Shown: piece by piece, positions 1-10,888 of the stretch
How positions within the stretch are numbered: the stretch's first letter is position 1
Layout: each line of letters opens with the position of its first letter
NCBI GenBank assembly: GCA_022059125.1
Contig: JAEUWY010000001.1
Coordinates: 5,332,001-5,396,000, forward strand
Direction of reading: 5' to 3'
DNA length: 64,000 nucleotides
Source: Corynespora cassiicola
Taxonomy: Eukaryota; Ascomycota; Dothideomycetes; Pleosporales; Corynesporascaceae
The notes under the pieces: model-generated
Seen by the model: only the letters and a program-made list of their open reading frames with translations
Told to the model about the DNA's origin: nothing
Databases searched by the model: none
Translations under genes and position numbers: made by a program

Positions 1-969
1 CGCAAAAGCAAGGGCCACCGATCTCGGTCGGGGATCCGCGGGAATAGATAAGCAGGATAAGCAACGGGCAGCCGCTATGGCAATATGGAGCGTCTTGGAG
101 AGGGTCCAAAGAGTGTGTGCGATGCTCCGAGGGATGAGCACGCGAGCAATATATTGATCAAGGAAAGTGAAGTTGGGGGGGGCAGTCGGCCGTGTTGTTG
201 GGATGAAGGCTTTATCATCGGACAAGCGCAAGCAGCTCGGCTGCGACGTTAGTGCCCAGGACGCCTCCGCAAACTTTTGCCGCCACATCCCACCGCAGGC
301 TCGTCTCGACCAACGAGCGCCGCCGCGATGGCTCGCCCTGCAGCCCTTTCGATCCGTTTCCACCTGTGAGAGCCACCGGATCCGCACATCGCCTCCGATT
401 CTGTCCGATGACGTTAATCCCGTTTCCATTCCCCGATTATTTGCCCTGCGCAAACCCCTCGAGTCAATCGTTGGTTGCGGGGTCCACGGGCCTGGCACAC
501 GTCTCCCTCGGATGCTTCTGGCTGGCTCTTCGGGGACCCTTCGATGGCCTTCGTGCGAGATCGGCGGTAGCACGAGCACTCTCCAATTCCCATGGCCCAT
601 TTGCATGTGACAGTCCCGTGCTCTGGAAAATCGCCCACCATGTGGAGAAGCACTAGCCGCATGAGGCTGACGGCATCCCAATGTAGCATAGACGGCAAGG
701 CTGGCCTTTCGGCTCACGTGCGCATTCCAGGGCAAACACCCCCATAATATTCATACATTGCTGTCCGGAGAGCTGTCGCATGTCGACGCTACCATCCAGA
801 CGCGGTCCTATTGTTACATTCCGAGGCATTTCACATGCCCCGGGTATAGTACATGGTTCATAATCTCTGCTGCTGACGCCCGTTCATGTGCGGCCAGAGA
901 AGGGTATCCACGAAGAAAAGAGTCGAGAGGGAAGAACACAAAAAACGCCCGTGATGCTTCGTCAAGTCA
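1..969. other. Gene-free left edge
   Basis: I recognise no conserved coding sequence here. Overlapping open frames at 167-656 on both strands have unrelated compositions and no domain signature, so they look like chance frames in GC-rich DNA. The right part is the 3' flank of the DJ-1-like gene on the minus strand. Confidence 0.5.
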
Positions 970-2046
970 TTAGCCGTCGTACTCGTCGAGCGGGGCAACG
1001 CCCGCTGCCGTCAGAGCATATTCCACTGCGTCGCCGCGGTCCCAGAAGTACTCCCGCATCCACGCAGTCACCATGTCCAGGGCGGTGATTGGAGAGCTGC
1101 TGCTCCAGAAATTCCCATGGCGCGTCCACGGGGCTTGCTGCCACGATGTCGCGGGATATCGCTGGCGCAGGCCTGGAAGCAGACAGGAGGGTGCAGCTGC
1201 CCTTTTCCGGTCCGGCAGGCCCGTCTGCACCAGGTTGAGAATGCCAGACGAGACCGTCATGACAGCCAACAGCTCAGGATTCGATATTTGCGCCGCGAGG
1301 AACGAGATGGCAGAGGGCGGAAGCTGGCTAGAAGAAAAGGTTCCTGGGATCAGGATCACATCGAATTGAGGAGCGTTTTCGAACGAGTTCTGCGCATTGT
1401 CAGCCCAGGGTCTCGGGGCAAAAAAAACAAAAAAAGATTGGCGTATCCGGCGGTGAGGAATGGGGCAGGTGGAACCTTTATCTCCTTGCCAGAATCTCTC
1501 AGATGGTCCAGTTGCAAGATCACCCAGGCGAAACCGGCTCGACCAAAAGCTCTCTCTTGGCCAAAGGAGCATTGGCTTGGGGAGGATCGTCGTATCGATC
1601 GTGTGTTGGCTAGTGTGCAGCAATTCGAATTGCTAGCTCACCGTAACTGGCATGCGAGCGCCAGAGGTGATGGAGAAAGATCCCTCTCCGCTCGGGCTGA
1701 CATAGCGAATGTCAATTTCGTCCACCGATTCGTCCAGAGCCAATCCTGGCGCGTTCAGTTTTGCGATGCGATTCCGTCCAATTGTGGATAGCAGATCGAC
1801 GGCGGCGAGGTCAAGTAGTTGGATCTGGTCCTGCCCCAGGATCACGACGCCAACCCTTATCGACGACTTGGAAGGGGGTGCATAGTGAAGGTTCAAATCC
1901 TCTTCTGACGTTGACGAGGTGGTGCAAAAGTAAAAGAGGTCTGCCTGTGACGGGAACGATGTGTATCCTCGTGGAGTGGCAGGCATTGGGAAGGATGATA
2001 CAGGATCAAGGAAGGTATTTCGTTCAATGGTAGAAAAGGAAAGCAT
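970..2046 (-). CDS. DJ-1/PfpI-family protein (class I glutamine amidotransferase-like fold)
   Basis: Two exons, complement(970..1389, 1643-1 i.e. 1642..2046), joined in phase 0 across an intron at 1390-1641 (GTGAGC donor, GCGCAG acceptor), give 274 aa. The fold begins near residue 62 with IRVGVVILGQDQIQLLDLAA, followed after the splice by APQFDVILIPG, and the C-terminal helix reads ALDMVTAWMREYFWDRGDAV, the usual end of fungal DJ-1/PfpI-like proteins. The first ~60 residues resemble nothing I know, and the true start could be the internal ATG at residue 21. The nucleophile-elbow position, normally V-C-x-G, reads V-S-S-G, so the reactive cysteine is a serine. That argues against the usual cysteine-dependent glyoxalase, deglycase or protease chemistry. 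Family assignment is firm; the substrate is unknown. Confidence 0.85.
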
Positions 2047-3222
2047 GAAGCTGGGAGGTACTGCCGAAGTCGATGGGAGGCGGAACCTGGGGCCTCAGGT
2101 TCGTGTCTTTTATAGCTGGCACGCCCACTGGCATCATAGCCACAAACATTGCTGCAGCTGGTCGAGCAAGTTTAACCCTGACGCGTCGTAACGAAGGATG
2201 AATCACACGCTTACTCTGAGCCGTCCAATATACGACGGGCTTGACAGGCCGAACCCATACGGCCCTGCTCCCTGAGGCTTGAGTAGGGCGGGAACTATCG
2301 CTTAGTGCCTCCGAAGCGAGCGCCGAGCATCGCGACGCGGGCAATGCGGACGTACACGGATGACTTCAAAGGCATGCTAGGCAAAGCCAAAGAGGCTTTT
2401 TTCCTGCCAGAGCTGAGGCCAGATTTCGCGAATCAAAGCTTCATCAATATGGTGAAGCAGCCACTGCGCGGTTTACGAGCCCATGTCTGACGTAGGGGCT
2501 GGCTGGCTAATGCTAGGCAGCAGAATTCCGAGCATGCAGTTGGAATAGCCATCGACGCCGGCACGCGGCAGGACCGAAAGCTCCATGACAGATCCCACGA
2601 GGCGGGCGATGCCCCAAGGCCCTGCAAATGACCTCAATCTGATTAGATGGGGGCTGTGGGGAGCGGTTCCTGAGGGACAAGCCGGGGCACTGGAGCCCAG
2701 CTACCAACCATGGGCGAGCCGGCGTCCTCAGGCACAAAATCTTGAAGGTCATCTGTTCGCGCCGGCGAAGAAACGTCGGAGAATAGTGGTGGCGGTGATG
2801 ACGGCGACCTGTGCGCGCGGTGAGTCAAGCGGGATGAATTAAAAATAAGGATGGCGTTCCGGTTTGATCTCGTGGCACATGACTTGGGCCCTCCAAAGGG
2901 GAATGCGTCCTCGCGGGCTGAACACCGAGACACCGCGATTGCTTATACCCGGCTGCATTGACGCGCATTGCCGTTGTTTATGCTTTGGGGTTAGAGTGCA
3001 TATGCGCGGGAGCAAGTGACTGCTTTGCATCATCATCATCATCACCGCGGCAGTCTGTTTGAAGAGGCCTGAAGGGAAAAAAGTGTTTGATTGGTATCCA
3101 AAACTCCAAAATCTATGTCCCGCTTTGCAGCCAGAGCCCCGGTATAAGCATGGAATCACCGCTCGCTGCAAAGTCGATATGCCACCAAAGAACAAAAGCC
3201 TGTCGGTCCGCCTGCGCAACGC
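2047..3222. other. Intergenic, DJ-1-like 5' flank and ATX1 3' flank
   Basis: About 1.2 kb without recognisable genes. It should hold the DJ-1-like promoter on its left and the ATX1 3' UTR on its right. Short open frames at 2305-2490 and 2839-3219 have no recognisable motif. A (CAT)n run lies at about 3028-3043. Confidence 0.5.
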
Positions 3223-3534
3223 TTAGACGTCCCGCGGGGTTCCATCGGCCTCCCCAGACTTGACCGTCTTGCCCGTCTTCTTGATCTTCTCGAGGACGGT
3301 CTCGTAGTCGAGGGAGTCTTCGGCGACGACCTTGACCGTCTGCGTCTCGAGAGACACTTCGGAGTTCTTGACGCCTGGAATCGCAGTCAGCCTCTGCATG
3401 AGGAGGGGAGGCGGGGCGGCAGGGCCGGTAGAGAGCGGGTACTTACCGTCGAGCTTGCCCAGCACGCGCTCGATGGCGCCGGAGCAGCCCTTGCAGCTCA
3501 TGGCGACGTCGAACTTGTAGGTGTGGTCGGACAT
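3223..3534 (-). CDS. ATX1: Copper chaperone Atx1 (HMA domain)
   Basis: Exons complement(3223..3374, 3447..3534) with a 72-nt GTAAGT...CCAG intron (3375-3446) encode 79 aa. Reading straight through would insert 24 proline-rich residues between beta1-alpha1 and beta2, and splicing restores LDG-VKNSEV, a normal HMA fold. The metal-binding loop is M12-S-C14-K-G-C17, the MxCxxC site that holds Cu(I), with the usual lysines near the C-terminus (KIKKTGKTVK). Atx1 carries cytosolic copper to the Ccc2-type P-type ATPase of the late Golgi, feeding multicopper oxidases, and also protects against oxidants. The gene is divergent from palA with about 840 bp between the starts. Length and motif match yeast Atx1 (about 73 aa). 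The residues after the fold (SGEADGTPRDV) are a short polar tail. Confidence 0.95.
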   Translation of the reverse strand: MSDHTYKFDVAMSCKGCSGAIERVLGKLDGKYPLSTGPAAPPPLLMQRLTAIPGVKNSEVSLETQTVKVVAEDSLDYETVLEKIKKTGKTVKSGEADGTPRDV

Positions 3535-4376
3535 TGTGGATATGTAGGTGAGAGGGTGGGTGGATGGATGGATGGATCGGAAGCCGGTGGTCGTGTGTAG
3601 AGAGTGGAGGAGCTGTGGCGAGCGAAGTCTGGTGCGGGCGGAGGTGCAAATGTGGGCTGGCGGGGTATTCGCGATATGGAGTGTCGTCTGGAACAGGGTG
3701 GGACGGGATTATATAGCACAGGACGAGCGGAGAACAGCCGCACGGGAGCCAGGCACAAGTTGCGCAAGTTTCGCGATGGTGTTGCAATCCGCTAGATTAC
3801 AATAGATTGTCACCGACATGTCGAGCTAGCGGAAGAGGTGGACGTGAGACTGCACGCGCCTCACTACGGTTTAATCGCCAGCGCGATGACAATAATGGCA
3901 CCTTGTTTCGGCCGCTGGGCGACGTCCTGTGGCGCAAAACTTGCTCATCCAGCGCCCACTGAGCGTGGACGACGACTCGGGAGGACACTGTGTCTCCGGC
4001 GGAGATTGAATGGCGGACACGGGGGAGCACGTTGTCGGCGGCCGACCAGAGGCCCAGAGACCCAGAGACCCAGAGACCCAGCGGCCAAACGAGTCCCTCT
4101 CTCGTGCGAGCACTGCGGTGGATCTACGCCGTGTTCCCGTCCTGCACATGCCGTGTGGTCCCTCTCGCGCCCGCGTCTGGCACATGCCTGTTGGCGGGTT
4201 CCTGGACGAGTTCGCCCCCATCCCTGCCAGCACAGACGTCACCCGGGGTGGTCCAGGCTTTTGCTGCCCCGCGAAGCCTTTCACTCCCCCATCACCGTAA
4301 ACAAGCCGTTTGGCACGTTTTGGCATGGCATCGTACGTCCTCAACCCGCCCAACGCGACACCTCTCTGCTAACACA
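3535..4376. promoter_or_regulatory. Divergent promoter region, ATX1 / palA
   Basis: 842 bp separate the ATX1 and palA start codons, which point away from each other. The palA frame stays open upstream to 3990, but that part has no BRO1 similarity. An 8-nt tandem repeat (CCCAGAGA, about 3.5 copies) lies at 4053-4080. I could not assign transcription-factor sites with confidence. Confidence 0.5.
4053..4080. repeat. CCCAGAGA tandem repeat
   Basis: About 3.5 perfect copies of an 8-nt unit lie in the palA leader, upstream of the chosen ATG at 4377. Confidence 0.85.
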
Positions 4377-6954
4377 ATGCCTAGAAACATCCTTTTCCTG
4401 CCGTTTCGGCGGTCCCACTCCGTCACCCTCTCCGAAGCCATCAAGCAGTATATTTCTTCCAAATATGACCAGCACCCGGACATGTTCACCAAGGACCTAG
4501 AGACGATAGAGAAGCTACGCTCCACGGCCATACACGCACAGGAGCCTCACCCAAGCAACATTCCCAAGCTGCTAGCGTATGCCGCACAGCTCGTGTGGAT
4601 AAGCGGAAAGTTTCCCATCGACATTGGCGTCGAATTCCCCTGGTACCCAGCCTTGGGCTACAACACCAGCCGCCCCGTCGCCCGCAACAATGTCCGCTAC
4701 GAGCTTGCAAACATTGTCTTCAATCTTGCCGCCATGTATTCGCAGCTGGCCATGTCGTCGAACCGCAGCACCCCGGACGGCCTCAAGGTTGCTGCCAACA
4801 ATTTTTGCCTCGCCGCTGGCGTCATAGCCCACCTCCGAGATACCATTCTTCCCGAGCTGCGAACGTCCCCGCCCGAGGACATGGACACAATGACATTGGA
4901 GTGCTTGGAGAAGCTCATGCTAGCGCAGGGACAGGAGTGTTTCTGGCAAAAGGCTGTCAAGGATGGCCTAAAGGATGCAACCATTGCCAAACTGGCTGCT
5001 CGCGTTTCGGATCTTTACAATGACGCCAGTGAGGCTGGAATCCAGTCCGACTCTACAAGCAGCGAGTGGATCCACCACATGACGGCCAAGCACCACCATT
5101 TCGCGGCTGCGGCTCAGTTTCGCGCAGCATGCGATTGCCTGGAGAAGCGAAAGTATGGGGAAGAGGTGGCGCGGCTGCGGGACAGTCTGACATGCGTTAA
5201 CGAGGCGCTGAAGGAGCAGCGGTACATCAACAAGGTCGTCTTGGCCGATCTGAATGGCCTGAAGAATAGGGTAACCGAGGACCTGAAGCGCGCGGAAAAG
5301 GACAATGACATGATCTATCTACTGCCCGTGCCACCAAAGGCAGAACTCCGCATTCTCGACAGAGCCAATATGGTTGTCTCCAGGATACCCAAAGAAGTCT
5401 CTGACTCGAATTCGATGCTGGGTGAGAATGGAGAGCTTGGGCCAGCCCTCTTCTCCAAGTTGGTCCCCTACTCGGTACATTTGGCGGCCAGCATTTATGT
5501 AGACCGTCGGGATCGCCTAGTCAACAACACCATCATTGAAGAGCTCGAGTCTCTAACGACGCAGATTCATGAGGTGCTGAGGAGTCTAAATCTTCCCGGC
5601 TCATTGCAAGCTCTGGAAAAGCCCCTTGGTCTACCACCAGGACTCATTGCGCATGCCGAGGAGATAAGACAGCAAGACGGGCTGAACCGGCTGCTACGTT
5701 CCATGGAAGACACCAAGAAACTGAAAAAGAGCGACCAGGCCATCTACCAAGAGGGCGTCGACATTTTAAAGTCCGAGTCAGCCGAAGACGAAGGAGCGCG
5801 TCGCAAATATGGCACAGATCGGTGGACCAGGCTGTCCCCGGAACAAGCGGCTCCAAAGCTCTATGCCCAAATCAATGAAATCGATGGCTACTTCAAAGCA
5901 GCTGCCAACAGCGACAACATTGTCAAGACCAAGCTCAAGGAGAATGAATACCACATCCAGCTACTGACGGGGCCGGACCACGACCTGGAAAACTATGTGC
6001 CTAGTGGCCGGCGGCCCGCAATTACGGGAGTGGTGGAGAGGGAGGCAGGGAAGCTACGAGGCTGCTTCAACGAAGTCAGCCGATTGGAGAGTAGAAGACG
6101 CCGCAAGGTGGAGGCTCTGCGGACCAAAGCAAAGCAGGATGACATAAGTAGGTACCACGCTTGTTGGGCTGATAGACACTGCTCACAGCCTCACAGATCC
6201 GGAGCTGCTCCGCGAAGCCGCTCGCTTAGAGCGGGAGTACCCTATGCAGAACATCGAGGCTGTACAGTTCGAGAGCCTATTCGATAAGCGACTCCAGATG
6301 TACGACGTTGACCAAGACATGGTCAAAGATGAAGCCAGAGAACAGCAAGAGGCCATTGCACGGCTTCACGATGCCAACACTGCGTTCCTCAATGCACGAC
6401 GCGGTGACCAGTCGACCAAGCAGCGCGAGCAGGCGCTGCAGAGCCTGGAGAATGCCTACTTCAAGTACAAGGAAATCATCTCCAACCTCGACGTTGGGAG
6501 GAAGTTCTACAACGACCTTGCCAAGATTGTCAATAGGTTCCGGGACGACTGTCGGAGCTTTGCGTACCAGCGCAAATCCGAAGCATCCCAAATTGAGAAG
6601 TATGCTGCGAAGCCCGGGGCTTACAAGATTGGTTCAGTGCTGACCCACTACTGCAGTGACATTGCGACGGCCATGAGCTCACTCAATTTGCAGCAGGCGA
6701 ATTCCAGCTCGCTATTGCAACAGCGCGAGGCAGACGCGCAGAACCCGCAATATGGACAAGACGCACATGCCGAGGAGCCCTTGGCCGCCCCGACGCCGAC
6801 GAGGGCCAGCGTAGGGCCCCACACGGGGATGTGGACACCAGAGGTCGGTATCAGATTCGGCGGCGTCCCCACGACAACTGGCAACACTCGGCCAGTCAAC
6901 GGCCCGCCACAAGACGGACGATGGGACCCGTCCAAGGGACTCAAGTTTGGATAG
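4377..6954 (+). CDS. palA: pH-response protein PalA/Rim20 (BRO1-V domain, ALIX family)
   Basis: Exons 4377..6147 and 6197..6954 with a 49-nt intron (GTAGGT...CACAG) give 842 aa, close to Aspergillus PalA. The ATG at 4377 was chosen because PalA/Rim20 proteins begin with a short Ile/Leu-Pro-Phe-Arg-Arg segment as here (MPRNILFLPFRRSHSVTLSE); the open frame upstream to 3990 is low-complexity. Residues ~1-360 form the BRO1 domain (ISSKYDQHPDMF, FPWYPALGYNTSRPV, AKHHHFAAAAQFRAACDCL). The rest is a helical V domain, ending in a short Gly/Pro tail, DGRWDPSKGLKFG. PalA binds YPxL motifs in the PacC transcription factor and recruits it to ESCRT-III (Vps32) at endosomal or cortical sites, so that PalB can process PacC at alkaline pH. 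Choosing PalA over the paralogue Bro1/Vps31 rests on this N-terminus and the lack of a long proline-rich tail. Confidence 0.93.
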
Positions 6955-7432
6955 GCAGCCGTGGAGCCTGGTTATTGGAACAAGACATGTCATATTTGCA
7001 ATTCTGCGGTGAAGAGTGGTAGGTTACAGACTTCCGGCTCTACTCGAGGTCTAATTTCCCACGCCCAAAGCCAGGCACCCCAGAGCAGAGAGGTGCTGAT
7101 TGATTGGCCAAGCTACTAGCAAATGCTAGGTTGGCCGACAACGGGGGCTATTGATTGCAGAGGACGGCGAGCAAGAGTAGGTATGGTATGGCATGGGCGC
7201 ATGGTGAGGGCACGAGTCTTGCAGGCTGATTGTGGTGGCACGCGCGAGCTGAGGCATGACGGGCGCGCTAGTCGATGTAGTCAGAGAGAGCAATGTCCTA
7301 AAATTAACATTGCTCGGCGGACAGGATGTGAAGTGATGCCATGCAGCCGTTGGAAGCATCGGATGGGGTTTACAAATGACTTTTGTGTGAGAGAGAGCTG
7401 GGCGCGGGCGGTGGGCGGGATGAATCTGCCTC

Positions 7433-7450
7433 GGGGGGGGGGGGGGGGGG
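7433..7450. repeat. Poly-G tract (18 nt)
   Basis: Uninterrupted run of 18 G upstream of crzA. Homopolymers of this length are prone to slippage and sequencing-length error. Confidence 0.9.
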
Positions 7451-7698
7451 TGGGTAGTGCGCCTCGGGGGCTGTGCAGGCGGATCTCCCAAAGCAATGAA
7501 ATCACCATGCCGTGGCGGCGCTGACTGGCTACGCGCTGGGCCACGGTCCCAAACGAAATTACCCATGCGTCCCAGAGCGGCAATTGGCGGGTACTACTGT
7601 GCTGAGCTGGAGCGGCGGCGACAGTCCTGCGACAAGCTTGTGGTGACGGTCTGCGCATGGCATGGAGCGAGGGCTCTCTTGCCAGCACTGCATGCAAC

Positions 7699-7724
7699 GA
7701 GAGAGAGAGAGAGAGCGCGCGCGC
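7699..7724. repeat. (GA)n(GC)n microsatellite
   Basis: Alternating purine-pyrimidine run that changes from GA to GC units, in the crzA upstream region. The GC part could adopt Z-DNA. Confidence 0.85.
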
Positions 7725-8621
7725 ACCCGTCACAGCACTCGCCAACCAGGTCATATCGCCTGAGCGCCGTCCTTATCACCAGTCAAGCCTGTACATTTCT
7801 GCTATAAGATTGCGGCTTAGCAGGACGTTGTTCCTGTGCCTGCCCTGCCCTGCACTGCACTACACTGCACTCCCCTTGACGCACCGCTCGTCAGGGACAT
7901 TGCCATTCCACAGCGCGACGGAATCTCCAAAACAGCGGCCGCCAGCAGCGACGTCACGGCAGACACGGACGCACTCTTTCATTCCCTCTGGCTCTGGCTC
8001 CTGGCCGGCTGCTCTCCGCCGCCCTTATCACGCCGCCCTTATCACGCCGCCCCCTCGTCCTGCGGGCGGACTGGCCTCTCGCTCGCCTACTCCATCTCCA
8101 CCGCCGCCTGCAACCACCACCCCCCTCCCCCCTCCCCCCTCACGCCGCCCACGTCGCCCACGGCACCCACGTCGAGCACCCGCGGCCCCGTTTCACGTCG
8201 GGCGGTCTGAAACGCAGCATCTTCTCGATCCTGCCGGCGCGCGCTGGCAACCGCAGCCGGGCTCCTAGGGCGTGGTGATTTTATATTAAGAAGCACGCTA
8301 GGCCGTTCGTGGGCGAAGGCGAGGGTACCTGTCGACGGACAGTAGGCTGTGCTGCGCGACAACAGACGAGCAGCAACGCACACACAGCCTCAGCCTCTTT
8401 CCTCCCACCAGCCTCAGTCCGATCACGCCAGGAACCTTCTGCGTCGCGGGGCCCTCCCGACCATTCACCGCACCCGCACGCCTGCTCCCAGGCGGCCGTG
8501 CCCTCCTCCCGCCGCCTGCTCGCTCGCCTGCTCCAAGGCGATCCTAACCAGTGGTCAAAGCTTGTCCCTCTTCCACCGCACTCCCGCACTCCCAGGATAG
8601 CAACACGCGCGACTCGACATC

Positions 8622-10888
8622 ATGGATGCCCAGCAGCGCGGCCGTTCTCTCTCAGCCGGCCACGGGCCTCCTATAAGACACTCGCCCTCCCCGTCCCCCC
8701 ATGCGCCCTTCCACAACAACGTCGCCGGCCTCGGGCTCGATCAATCGCTGTCAGCTGCCGACCCGTACTCCGCCAACTTCACCACCGTGACGACAGCGGG
8801 GCAGCCCCAGGACTCGTCGCACTTCCTCACCACCACCCAGGCCCAGCACTTTGCCCTCAACCCCACCGCCGCCGACCAGTCCTACCTGCACGCCCAGCAG
8901 CAGCCCCACGCCCACCACTCGCCCAGCCCGCAGTTTGGGCCTCAAGGCAGCAACCACCTGTCGCCAGACGCCCTGGACATCAACCCCAACTTCTTCCCCG
9001 CCGACGGCCTCGGCCAGGGCCAGGCCATTGACCCCTCGTTCCTCAGCAGCTCTCTCGACCCCCAGCTGCTCGAGTCGCAGCAGCAGCAGAACCAGTCGGT
9101 CAACCCCTCCGACCTGATGAACCAGATGGCGACGGCGCCAGCGCATTCGCCCACCCCGCCGCACCTGCTGCAGCCGGGCATGAACCAGCAGAGTCCCAGC
9201 CCGCACGCCTCGCCCAACATGAACCAGGCCGCTTTTCCCTCTCCTTCGCACTCGCGCCATGCCTCGCTGGACCCCAGCGCCGCCTACGGCCAGCCGCAGG
9301 GCAACGAGTGGTCGGGCATGACGTCCTTCCGGGGGCATCGGAGGGCGCCCAGCGATACATACTCGGACGTCTCGTCGGCGCATGCCTCGCCCTACCTGGG
9401 AAACAACGAGAGCTTCGACCACGACAACCCCTCGCCCCTACTCAATGCCCAGCAGGACCCGTCGCTCTTCCAGGAGGTGATGCAGTTTGGCCAGTTCAAT
9501 CTGAACGATCCTCACCCAGGCCACAGTCCCGGCCACAGCCCTCACATCTCGCCGCGTCTCATGCCACAGCAGCAGGCGCTGCCCCAGTTCCAGCCCGGCA
9601 GCTTCGGCTTGGATCCCTCGATGAACAACCAGTACGGACAGCAGGGAATGAACGCATACCAGAACCAGGGCCAAGGACACGAGCCATTCCCGACCATCAA
9701 CCAGGCCGGTCCCGAATATGGCGGCCAGGCAGACACCATGTCACCGCCAGAGATCAACATTGACTTTGCGCCACCATCGCGCCAAGCGAGCTTTGAGCCC
9801 CCAAAGCCGGAGCACCAAGCAGACGCCCTGAGCCCCCCTGATAGATGTAAGTTTGATGGTATGCATCGCAAGTGATGTGCTTGTTTGTACTAACCCATGT
9901 TCCAGCCCGAAGTCGCAATAGGATACGCGCCAAATCGGACCCGTTCAGCAGTGCTAGCTCGCGCGCGTCCACCCCTGGTACGGACGTGCATCGATCGCTT
10001 TCCCCACATGCCGCGAAGACGTCACGCTCTCCTTCACCATCCGCCAAATCCTCGCGCCGCTCGTCTACGTCAAGCATTCCCCACCGTGATTACATACTCG
10101 ACCTCGCAGATCCGTCAAGGCCCAGCTCCGGCCAGCCCGGCGATAACAATGCCAAGCGCACTCAGAAGCACCCTGCAACCTTTCAATGCACCCTGTGCCC
10201 CAAGCGCTTCACTCGTGCCTACAATCTCCGATCGCATCTTCGCACTCACACTGACGAGCGTCCCTTTGTGTGTAGCGTGTGTGGCAAGGCATTTGCTCGT
10301 CAGCACGACCGCAAGCGACACGAGGGACTGCATTCGGGAGAGAAGAAGTTTGTTTGCCGCGGTGTGCTCAAGGACAATAACAATTGGGGATGTGGGAGAC
10401 GATTTGCTCGTGCCGATGCTCTTGGCCGCCACTTCAGGTCCGAGGCTGGCCGCGTTTGCATTCGACCCTTGTTAGAGGAAGAAGCCCAAGAAAAGGGCGG
10501 CTGGAACCAGAACCAGCAAGTAGACAATGGCAATGGCATGTTCGGCGCACCCATGGGCCATCAAGGCTACCCTGGAGGCATGATGGCGCAGCCGCAGCCT
10601 GGCTTTGAGCCGTTCCCCTCGGTCTCCAGTGGCATGGACACTGTTGCACCACAGCAGTACGGTCTGCCTGCAGCCCTACTCGCCCAGTACCCTGCTCTCG
10701 CGGGCATTCAGTGGGACCAGTTGCCCCCGGGCCCTCCTGAAGAAGTCGAGGGCGACATCAGTGGAAGGAGCAGTTTTGACGCGAGTAGTGGAGGTGAGCA
10801 GTTCTTCGACGACGAGGGCGACTATCCAACCCAGCAAGCCGTGTACGGCGGCGGGTGGGCTAGTGACTACGAAGCTAACGCTCGATAA
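8622..10888 (+). CDS. crzA: Calcineurin-responsive C2H2 zinc-finger transcription factor CrzA/Crz1
   Basis: Exons 8622..9846 and 9906..10888 (59-nt intron, GTAAGT donor, TACTAAC branch site, TTCCAG acceptor) give 735 aa. The first ~490 residues are disordered and rich in Gln, Ser, Pro and His. Two classical C2H2 fingers lie at ~502-524 ([20 protein letters not shown]) and ~530-552 ([20 protein letters not shown]), followed by the degenerate third finger typical of Crz1 ([20 protein letters not shown]). PEINID at residues 376-381 fits the PxIxIT calcineurin-docking motif, and several SPSP-type clusters could be phosphorylation sites. In fungi, Ca2+-calcineurin dephosphorylates Crz1 so that it enters the nucleus and activates ion-homeostasis, wall and stress genes. 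The gene lies head to tail behind palA, another alkaline-stress regulator. Confidence 0.95.
9747..9764 (+). other. PxIxIT-like calcineurin-docking motif in CrzA
   Basis: Codons 376-381 read P-E-I-N-I-D, fitting PxIxI(T/D/E), in a disordered stretch upstream of the zinc fingers. Position and pattern match docking sites of fungal Crz1 proteins. This is inferred from sequence only. Confidence 0.6.

Larger units (their letters stand above)
6955..8621. promoter_or_regulatory. crzA upstream region and long leader
   Basis: 1.67 kb between palA and crzA without a recognisable gene. It contains an 18-nt G tract (7433-7450), a (GA)n(GC)n run (7699-7724) and, in the pyrimidine-rich part nearer crzA, a direct repeat of CGCCGCCCTTATCAC around 8017-8050. 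The repeat carries two GATAAG sites on the minus strand, with a third CTTATC near 7774. The last several hundred bases look like a long 5' UTR. One sequence at 7467-7475, GGGGCTGTG, fits the published Aspergillus CrzA-binding consensus, but such matches occur by chance. Confidence 0.45.

Noticed and set aside
167..698. Overlapping open frames on both strands at the left edge
   Set aside because: They are mutual shadows in GC-rich DNA and have no domain or coding-like composition.
1888..1898. tRNA B-box-like GGTTCAAATCC
   Set aside because: It lies inside the DJ-1-like exon with no A-box or cloverleaf around it; similar box-B look-alikes near 15350 and 26670 also fall in coding exons.
3028..3043. 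CAT repeat as a possible His-tract coding region
   Set aside because: Simple repeat in the ATX1 3' flank with no supported reading frame.
3990..4376. N-terminal extension of PalA from 3990
   Set aside because: It is low-complexity and contains the CCCAGAGA repeat; PalA homologues start at the motif encoded from 4377.
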